Shown: positions 57,807 to 64,000 of the stretch, one piece after another | Position numbering within the stretch: position 1 is the stretch's first letter | Layout of the letters: every line of letters begins with the position of its first letter | Assembly: GCA_037443425.1 (NCBI GenBank) | Contig: JBBIOI010000005.1 | Span: 1 to 64,000, forward strand | Origin: JBBIOI01 sp037443425 | Lineage (GTDB): Bacteria > Desulfobacterota > BSN033 > UBA1163 | DNA length: 64,000 nt | Direction of reading: 5' to 3' | Made by a program: the position numbers and the translations under genes | Notes under the pieces: model-generated | What the model saw: the letters and a program-made list of their open reading frames with translations, nothing else | Database searches by the model: none | What the model was told of the DNA's origin: nothing

Positions 57807-60209
57807 ATGGATGCACTTAAGGCTCAAAGGCTTATGCTTGAACGTCAGCCTTTTTCGGAGCTCCTCCCATATTTATCATTTGACCCCGATACGGGTATTT
57901 ATGGGCTCGACCAGGGGGTGGGTTTTGTTTTTAAATGTATCCCTTTACCCTTTGCTTCTGAAGAAGTTTCAAGGATTATGAGGGGGCTTTTTGAGTCTCC
58001 ATATCCTCCTGGAAGTTCAGTACAGTTTTTTCTTTTCACTTCTCGTAGGATTCGTCCTGTTCTTGATACTTTTGTTCTTTTAAGGGAAAGGACATATGGT
58101 GATTCTATCTATTCAGAGATGGCACGAAGAAAGAGGGAGTTCCTTATTTCCGGGAGAGATAGTTCTATTTTTAAAGGTTTCGATCTTAGGCTTAGGGATT
58201 TTAACCTTTATGTATCATTTGTTTTGCCTTCGGGAAAAACTCCTACAGACTACAGAACGGCACTAGAAACAGCAAAGGGTATAAGGGATACGGTTGAAAG
58301 AACTCTTGGGACAGCTCACCTTAATCCCGTAATTGTTGAACCTCATGAGTTTATAGGTCTTCTTTTTGAACTCCTTAATCCCGGTCACAATCTGGATGAG
58401 CTACAACAATATAATCCAGAAATTCCTATCAAGGACCAAGTTTTATATTCGGATTCAGAGATAAGAGTAGAAAAAGACCACTTAATTATTGATGGAAAGG
58501 TATGTAAGAGTTTTACGGTTCGTCAGTATCCAGAAAAATGGGATATTTCGAGGGGAATGGATTTTATAGGTGACCTTTTTCAAAATGTTAAGCAGATTAA
58601 TGCGCCTTTTATAGTATGTCTTAACTGTGAATGGCCGGATGTTGTGGCTCACACAAATCTTATTCGTAGAAAGGCAATGGCAGCAAGCTACCAGGCATTT
58701 GGTCCGCTGGGGAAGTTTTTTCCAAAGTTAGCACTTAAGAAAGAACATTTTGATTCCTTTTTACTTTCGCTTGAGGAAAGAGAGACTCCTTTTTTTGGTT
58801 ACCTTAATTTCTTCTTCTATGCAGATGACCTTGAACATGCCTCCGAGGTATCGGGAGTTCTCCAATCACTTTACCGTTCGATAGGATTTATCCTTCAGGA
58901 AGATACTTACATCATGCTTCCTCTTTTTTTACAGATGCTTCCAATGGGCTACCTATCCGATGCTCAGAGGGACCTTAGGAGAAGAAAGACTTTTACAACC
59001 TCAAATGTTTCTGAACTCATACCGGTTCAGGCTGAATGGAAAGGAATTGGCTCACCAGTTCTCCTTTTTGTCGGCCGAAGGGGTCAGATTCAATCTCTTG
59101 ATGTCTTTGCAAATCCAACGGGAGGGTACTCTGGTATTATCTCTGCTTCCACAGGAGCCGGGAAGTCTGTCTTTGCCAATGAATTTGCTCTTTCTTATCT
59201 TGGTATAGGGGCAAAGATATGGACCATTGACGTAGGAAGAAGTTATGAGAAACTATGTCAGTTTCTGGGTGGGGATTTCATTGTTTTTGGGAAAGAAAGT
59301 AGGGTCTGTTTGAACCCCTTTTCAAGAGTAATTGACCTCAATGATGAAATGCCACAGCTTAAATCTATAATTGCCCAGATGGCCTCTTCTCAGGCTTTAA
59401 ATGAACTTTTGAGGTCATATATTGAGGAAGCAATTCAGGAGGGTTTTGCAAAGAAAGGTCATTCTATGACAGTTACCGATGTTGCAGAATATCTTTCAAA
59501 AGGCTCAGACCCTGAGCAAAAGGAACTTGCAAAGAGGCTTTATCCGTTTACAGCAAAAGGGGCCTATGCAAACTACTTTGAGGGAGAATCAACACTTAAT
59601 CCAAAGCAGAGGTATGTGGTTCTTGAGCTTGAGGATTTAAAATCGAAAAAGGATTTGCAGGAGGTTGTTCTTCTTACTCTTATATACCAGATAAATCAGG
59701 AGGTTATAAGGGACAGGACGGAAAAAAAGATTCTTATTATTGACGAAGCATGGGATCTGCTAACTGGTGGAAACACGACTGAATTTATGGAAGCGGCTTA
59801 CAGGCGTTTTCGTAAGTACCAGGGGGCCTGTATTTCTGTAACTCAGAGTATTAATGATTTTTACCGTATTCCTGCCGGTCAGGCTATTATTGAGAATGCA
59901 GACTTTATGTTTCTCCTGCGGCAAAGACCAGAAAGTATTGAAGCTCTAAAGAGGTCCCAGAGGGTTTCGCTTTCTGAGGGGGCTTATGAAATTTTAAAGT
60001 CAGTACATACGGATTCTGGGAATTACTCAGAAATTTTTATATACACACCGGTTGGTTTTACAGTAGGTAGATTGGTCCTTGACCGGTTTTCTCAGCTTCT
60101 TTATACCACAAGACCTGATGAATATGGAAAGCTTAAAGAATATCTCGATAATGGTCTTCCTATTCAGGAAGCAATCTTAAAGGTGATGGCAGAGGATAAA
60201 AAATTTTAG
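57807..60209 (+). CDS. traC: TraC/VirB4-family secretion ATPase
   Basis: 800 residues, normal for TraC. The N-terminal TraC domain contains FVFKCIPLPFAS. The ATPase domain has Walker A SASTGAGKS near 446-454, TIDVGRSYEKLCQFLGGDFI, Walker B ILIIDEAWDLL and TQSINDFYR. It powers pilus assembly. The ribosome site (GTAGGGGTAG) is weak and spaced. It is the last gene before an AGTAWTACT site. Confidence 0.95.
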   Translation: MDALKAQRLMLERQPFSELLPYLSFDPDTGIYGLDQGVGFVFKCIPLPFASEEVSRIMRGLFESPYPPGSSVQFFLFTSRRIRPVLDTFVLLRERTYGDSIYSEMARRKREFLISGRDSSIFKGFDLRLRDFNLYVSFVLPSGKTPTDYRTALETAKGIRDTVERTLGTAHLNPVIVEPHEFIGLLFELLNPGHNLDELQQYNPEIPIKDQVLYSDSEIRVEKDHLIIDGKVCKSFTVRQYPEKWDISRGMDFIGDLFQNVKQINAPFIVCLNCEWPDVVAHTNLIRRKAMAASYQAFGPLGKFFPKLALKKEHFDSFLLSLEERETPFFGYLNFFFYADDLEHASEVSGVLQSLYRSIGFILQEDTYIMLPLFLQMLPMGYLSDAQRDLRRRKTFTTSNVSELIPVQAEWKGIGSPVLLFVGRRGQIQSLDVFANPTGGYSGIISASTGAGKSVFANEFALSYLGIGAKIWTIDVGRSYEKLCQFLGGDFIVFGKESRVCLNPFSRVIDLNDEMPQLKSIIAQMASSQALNELLRSYIEEAIQEGFAKKGHSMTVTDVAEYLSKGSDPEQKELAKRLYPFTAKGAYANYFEGESTLNPKQRYVVLELEDLKSKKDLQEVVLLTLIYQINQEVIRDRTEKKILIIDEAWDLLTGGNTTEFMEAAYRRFRKYQGACISVTQSINDFYRIPAGQAIIENADFMFLLRQRPESIEALKRSQRVSLSEGAYEILKSVHTDSGNYSEIFIYTPVGFTVGRLVLDRFSQLLYTTRPDEYGKLKEYLDNGLPIQEAILKVMAEDKKF

Positions 60210-60229
60210 GTAAAAATTTCAATAAAAAC

Positions 60230-60238
60230 AGTATTACT
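60230..60238. promoter_or_regulatory. AGTAWTACT site 10 (second half of the secretion operon)
   Basis: AGTATTACT, perfect, 89 bp before the OmpA-like gene. A small hairpin TTATCC-TTTT-GGATAA lies 20 bp downstream. Confidence 0.6.
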
Positions 60239-60327
60239 TTAGTGAGAGGGCATAAAGGTTATCCTTTTGGATAAGGGAGGAGAGAAGAAATTGAGGGGAA
60301 AAGGGGGAAAACAAAAGAGGTGCTTAG

Positions 60328-60942
60328 ATGTTTTCCCTGATTATTTCCCTATTTCTTTTAGTTGGTCAGAATCCAAACTATACCTATCTTTCCGAGCATG
60401 CCACATTTAAGGAAGCTCCTTCATTTATTTTGAGCATAAACTCTCCTTCTGAAACTCCGAAAACTAAGGTTGAATTGTTAAAAAGGGATGATATCAGGGA
60501 AAAAAGAAGACCCTTAAGGCTTAATCCCCGGGAGGTAGTACCGTATTCCTCGCCTATCAATCCTCGGGTTGAATCGGGACAAATATTTTCAAAGGTTCAA
60601 TCAAAGCCTTTGCCTCCAATAAAAATAGAAAAAGTAAAAAAGAAGACTTCAGAGACAGTCTATTTTGATTTTGATTCATATGAGCTTAAACCTTCTGAGA
60701 GGGCAAAGCTTGATTCTCTTTCTAGAGATATTGATTACAGGGTTACGGGCTATACCTGTGATATTGGGACTAAGGAGTACAACGATCGTCTGGCCTTAAA
60801 AAGGGCTGAGGCAGTAAAAAATTATCTTGGAAACATTGTTAAGGAGATAAATGGTAAGGGAAAGTGCTGTTATATAGACCAGGTTGATAAATCAAAAAAC
60901 AGGCGAGCTGAAATTAAACCTTTAAATATAAAAAATAATTGA
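60328..60942 (+). CDS. OmpA C-terminal-like (peptidoglycan-binding) protein
   Basis: 204 residues. N-terminal signal or anchor (SLIISLFLLVG), a Pro/Lys-rich linker, then an OmpA-like domain: VYFDFDSYELKPSERAKLDSL, GYTCDIGTKEYNDRLALKRAEAVKNYL and the final KSKNRRAEI. It would fix the secretion channel or pilus base to the cell wall. It starts a new transcription unit after traC. Confidence 0.82.
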   Translation: MFSLIISLFLLVGQNPNYTYLSEHATFKEAPSFILSINSPSETPKTKVELLKRDDIREKRRPLRLNPREVVPYSSPINPRVESGQIFSKVQSKPLPPIKIEKVKKKTSETVYFDFDSYELKPSERAKLDSLSRDIDYRVTGYTCDIGTKEYNDRLALKRAEAVKNYLGNIVKEINGKGKCCYIDQVDKSKNRRAEIKPLNIKNN

Positions 60943-60953
60943 GGAGGTGTTTT

Positions 60954-63467
60954 ATGAAGAGAATTTTAGTTTTTATATGCCTCATGGTTTTCTTTATTAC
61001 CCTTCCAGCTTACTCTGATACAGGAGTACTGGACCTATCAGTGGCTGTAGGAGATTCGAATTCAACCTACAGGGTTTCCCCTGAAAGATGGGAACTTGCC
61101 AGAGTAGGATTGGTTCAGATTATGGAAGGGCAGTCGGATCTTTTACTTGGGACCTTTACGGGGACAAAACTTAATGATCAGGGAAAGGTTATTCTGAATG
61201 TTCCCGCTTCCTGTTCAGGGACTTTTATTTCAAAGGTTTTTGACCTGAGTACTACCGCAGGGGATGAGTTACTTTCTTATTACCTGTATATTCCCTCCGG
61301 AACAAGCGCATCGATTTATTTAAGACATGGTTCTTCTCCTTCAGGAATGGGTGATTGGACTCAGATACCCGGGCAGAATTTTGCTCTAAGAGATGTTATC
61401 GGAAAGAATAATTATTTCCAATACAAGGTTGAATTTGGTTCAAATAATTCTTGTAATAGTTCTCCTCAGTTTGGTGGAGTAACAATTACGTGGAACAGGT
61501 TCTCTGTTAATGCAGGAAGAGTTTCCACTGTAAAGGTTGATGATATCTATGCAAGCCTTATTAAGGGGGTCTGGGTTACTCAGGATGTTCCTGAAGGAAC
61601 CAGAGTGAGGTGGGCAGTTTCTGATGATAATGGAGCATCAATAAAAAAGTTCCAGAATGGAACATGGGTAACTATAGCGTCAGGGGCATCAATTACTGCT
61701 TCAATTATAGATAGTAACGGAAATACGAAGGATGAGCTTGAATCCATTCCCGTAACAGCATGGAAATCTCTTAAATCCGGGTTTTTCAGGGTATTTTTTA
61801 GCCTGAAATCTTCCGTAGATTATTTAAGCCCCTCGGTATCTTCGATTGAGGTTGATTATGACCCACCTAAGGTTGAAATCAGTTCCTTTTCATGTAATTC
61901 GAAGCTTTATGTTGCAGAGATGGGTACTTGTAATGTTGTTTCGAGAACAAACATTGGAAATCTTGCCTATCAGTGGTCAGGTCCTGCGGATATGCAAATA
62001 AATCCTCAGGGTAGTACTGCTTCAATTTCATTTAGTGCTCAAGGAAGAAAAACTGTAAAAGTAAGGAGTTACATTAATGAGATTCCCGGAACTTATCAGG
62101 AAAAAACTTTTACGATAGATGTTTCTACCCCTCCAAAGCCCCGAATTGTTCTTGAAGGCCCAAAGGGAGTAATGCTTGGCGAAAGGGCGACTTATAAGGC
62201 AACGGTAACATGTCCTGAAAGGATGACATGTGCTTTTAGATTTCTTGTTGATAACGAAACTTACGGGGATCAAACAATAGAGGTTTTATTTCGGGAATTA
62301 GGAAAGCATAGCGTAATAGCTCAGGCATGGGATCCCAATTTGCCAGATTCATTGGGAGAAAGTGTGCTTTCTGTATATGTATCAGAGGTTTCAAAACCTT
62401 TTGTCTCCTTTAATGTTCCTAAAAAGGTGGAATTAGGAGTTCCCTTTACTGCCAGTGTTAGACTTACAGCAACCTACGGTAATCCTACAGGGTATTGGAT
62501 TTTACCCGATGGGACAAACGTAAGTGGTGATACCGTTACTTATACAGCTAATAGAAAGGTAAATGATTTGAAACTAAAGTATGTCGCCTGGATTGAAGGA
62601 TTTGACTATACTCGAACTACAGTAGAAAGTCCACCTATAGTGGTTGATGTTTATGAAATGCCTCAGTTTACAATTAAAAGCTTCCAGAAACTTGATAAAC
62701 CGATTTACGCCCCTTATGGAGCTTTTTTTGGAGTAAATGGAAATATCGGGATCCCGAAAGAGTTTGGAGTAACTTTGACACATCAATGGGACTTTGGTGA
62801 TGGTACAATAATAGAAGGTGGAGACCCGGGTCGTGCGGGACATACTTATGTTGAAGCAGGGACATATACAGTTACCCTCAGGGTATTTGATGACCGGGGA
62901 AATGAATCGGTTGATTCAATACAGATTACAATACTTGATCCTCCTCCTATAGTTGTAGATTTTAAAGTAGTAGCTTCAAATAAATATAATCGTGCCCCAC
63001 TTAAGGTTTTCTTAAAACCTGTGGTAACAGGGGGACATCCTACTCTGGATAAATTGAATTCATATAGCTGGAGTATAAATGGAGTAACCTGTTCTGATGC
63101 AAGAATGCTAAATGTTACGTTTAATGAGCCTGGAGAATATGCTGTTACCCTAAGGGTTGAGACAAAGACTGGAAAAGTTGCTGAAGGAACAAAGATAATT
63201 ACTGCAAATCCAAATCGTCTTCCTGAATGTACCATTTCTTATCAAGATTATCCAAAGTACAAATACACAAAAATTATTAGTTCATGTAAAGACCCGGATG
63301 GAAAGATAAAAAAGTACTTCTGGGAGCTTGGAGATGGAACAACCTCTGAAAGTGCAAATGTTTTTGCCAAATATGAAAATTCCGGGACTTATGATGTGAC
63401 ATTAACTGTAACTGATGACTCAGGAGAACAGGCAGTTTTCAGTATTCCTGTAACGGTAGAGCGCTAA
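60954..63467 (+). CDS. Large secreted PKD-domain protein
   Basis: 837 residues from the ATG at 60954 (GAGGAGGTG upstream). Signal peptide ends near PAYSD. An N-terminal beta-rich region (about 30-300) precedes several Ig/PKD-like domains; two are clear PKD repeats (WDFGDGTIIEGGD with YTVTLRVFDD, and LGDGTTSES with YDVTLTVTDD). It is probably a surface or pilus-tip protein for contact with recipient cells. The longer TTG start at 60939 overlaps the previous gene. Confidence 0.75.
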   Translation: MKRILVFICLMVFFITLPAYSDTGVLDLSVAVGDSNSTYRVSPERWELARVGLVQIMEGQSDLLLGTFTGTKLNDQGKVILNVPASCSGTFISKVFDLSTTAGDELLSYYLYIPSGTSASIYLRHGSSPSGMGDWTQIPGQNFALRDVIGKNNYFQYKVEFGSNNSCNSSPQFGGVTITWNRFSVNAGRVSTVKVDDIYASLIKGVWVTQDVPEGTRVRWAVSDDNGASIKKFQNGTWVTIASGASITASIIDSNGNTKDELESIPVTAWKSLKSGFFRVFFSLKSSVDYLSPSVSSIEVDYDPPKVEISSFSCNSKLYVAEMGTCNVVSRTNIGNLAYQWSGPADMQINPQGSTASISFSAQGRKTVKVRSYINEIPGTYQEKTFTIDVSTPPKPRIVLEGPKGVMLGERATYKATVTCPERMTCAFRFLVDNETYGDQTIEVLFRELGKHSVIAQAWDPNLPDSLGESVLSVYVSEVSKPFVSFNVPKKVELGVPFTASVRLTATYGNPTGYWILPDGTNVSGDTVTYTANRKVNDLKLKYVAWIEGFDYTRTTVESPPIVVDVYEMPQFTIKSFQKLDKPIYAPYGAFFGVNGNIGIPKEFGVTLTHQWDFGDGTIIEGGDPGRAGHTYVEAGTYTVTLRVFDDRGNESVDSIQITILDPPPIVVDFKVVASNKYNRAPLKVFLKPVVTGGHPTLDKLNSYSWSINGVTCSDARMLNVTFNEPGEYAVTLRVETKTGKVAEGTKIITANPNRLPECTISYQDYPKYKYTKIISSCKDPDGKIKKYFWELGDGTTSESANVFAKYENSGTYDVTLTVTDDSGEQAVFSIPVTVER

Positions 63468-63479
63468 TATTATTGGTTA

Positions 63480-63502
63480 GGGCAGGGTTAAACTCCCTGC
63501 CT
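63480..63502 (+). terminator. Hairpin after the PKD gene
   Basis: GGCAGGG (63481-63487) and CCCTGCC (63495-63501), 7 bp, with no T-run (TTATCC). A weak terminator or mRNA-stability stem. Confidence 0.5.
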
Positions 63503-63532
63503 TATCCATATTCGTATACAAGGAGGAAAATA

Positions 63533-64000
63533 ATGATGAAAAAGATTTTATTAGCAATTTATGTTTTAATTTTCCTATCTTGGGCTTCAAATTCTTTCGC
63601 AGAAGATTTTTCTTCATGGCCTTATAGAGAAGGGCTTATAGTTGGTCATTCTTCTTATCCTCAAACAAATGTCCTTATTGAATTTGCTCGTATAGATACT
63701 GCTTCTTTAATTTCCCAGGGGAAAATGAGGGAAGATTGCGGAGATATCAGGGTATCCGATGGGAATGGGAACTCATACGATTTTGTTTTTTTAAATTGTA
63801 ATAGTAGTAACACTTCTTTATATGTTCATGTTCCATTAATAGAAGCAAATAAATCCAAACAACTTTATATGCACTATGGAAATTTTAATGCTTCATCTTC
63901 TGCCGATTTTAATGTTTTTGTAAGAGCAAATAATAATCTTTTACCGGCTGTATCGCCTTTTTCTTTGGAAGAATCCTGCAATTATTGCGGCCTCCAGTGT
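63533..64000 (+). CDS. Secreted DUF2341-like protein (3' end outside window)
   Basis: 156 residues visible from the first of two ATGs (63533, 63536) with AGGAGG upstream. Signal peptide ends near SFAED. WPYREGLIVGHSSYPQTNVLIEF, DIRVSDGNGN and the KQLYMHYGN strand follow the DUF2341 pattern of secreted beta-sandwich proteins. It continues past the edge. With the PKD protein it forms a set of large surface proteins in the secretion operon. Confidence 0.7.
   Translation, partial: MMKKILLAIYVLIFLSWASNSFAEDFSSWPYREGLIVGHSSYPQTNVLIEFARIDTASLISQGKMREDCGDIRVSDGNGNSYDFVFLNCNSSNTSLYVHVPLIEANKSKQLYMHYGNFNASSSADFNVFVRANNNLLPAVSPFSLEESCNYCGLQC

Noticed and set aside
62846..63235. 129-codon frame antisense to the PKD gene
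   Set aside because: Shadow of the PKD coding sequence, with no ribosome site or recognisable domain.

Overview
The window is low-GC bacterial DNA in two parts. Positions 1 to about 25,170 are a chromosomal housekeeping block; from there to the right edge is an integrated conjugative element that has no visible end. IHF, a SecDF pair, outer-membrane proteins and periplasmic disulfide enzymes point to a Gram-negative host. The order thrS-infC-rpmI-rplT-pheS-pheT-ihfA-merR-tRNA-Pro, and a membrane-bound HdrD-like iron-sulfur protein beside a GcvH-like lipoyl protein, suggest an anaerobe of the Desulfobacterota/Nitrospirota type. I cannot name the organism.

Chromosome (1-25,171): a GcvH-like gene (cut by the left edge) and an HdrDE-like gene; an acyl-CoA ligase; secD-secF; rplM-rpsI; argC; mutS-pcm-tsaD-rsmA; clpB; tRNA-Val(GAC); thrS-infC-rpmI-rplT-pheS-pheT-ihfA; a MerR regulator; tRNA-Pro(GGG). 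Oddities are a 230-bp nested inverted repeat between argC and mutS, a perfect 18-bp-arm palindrome just before thrS, and an infC start whose Shine-Dalgarno favours a non-AUG codon.

Element (25,172 onward): next to tRNA-Pro lies an integration module (tyrosine integrase, HD-GYP c-di-GMP phosphodiesterase, Xer-like recombinase, YdjM-like membrane protein). A minus-strand block (28.2-38.0 kb) encodes pilin-like secreted proteins, a PapD-like chaperone and a 925-residue outer-membrane protein resembling a non-classical usher, then thioredoxin/CcdA, RNase H and DUF1064 genes. A plus-strand block (38.2-44.0 kb) encodes a small HTH protein, a NusG paralogue, a replication initiator with iteron-like repeats inside its coding sequence, a DnaB-like helicase, an HD-domain protein resembling MOBH relaxases, and two membrane proteins. 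These face a VirD4/TraD-like coupling protein. Next come a Cas4/RecB-like nuclease, a recombination-directionality-factor-like protein, a minus-strand sigma-54 promoter plus c-di-GMP-I riboswitch plus terminator controlling a 51-codon gene, an XRE repressor divergent from a sigma-region-2 protein, a 30-bp palindromic tandem array followed by ParB-like genes, and an F-type type IV secretion operon (TraB, DsbC, TraV, TraA, TraC, OmpA-like, PKD and DUF2341 proteins).

The most novel signals are regulatory. The secretion operon is headed by a NusA paralogue reduced to S1-KH-KH, and the replication operon carries a NusG paralogue, so the element appears to bring its own transcription-elongation factors. 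A 9-bp palindrome, AGTAWTACT, recurs at the heads of most element operons and looks like an element-wide operator. A c-di-GMP riboswitch and a c-di-GMP phosphodiesterase on the same element suggest a link to host lifestyle.
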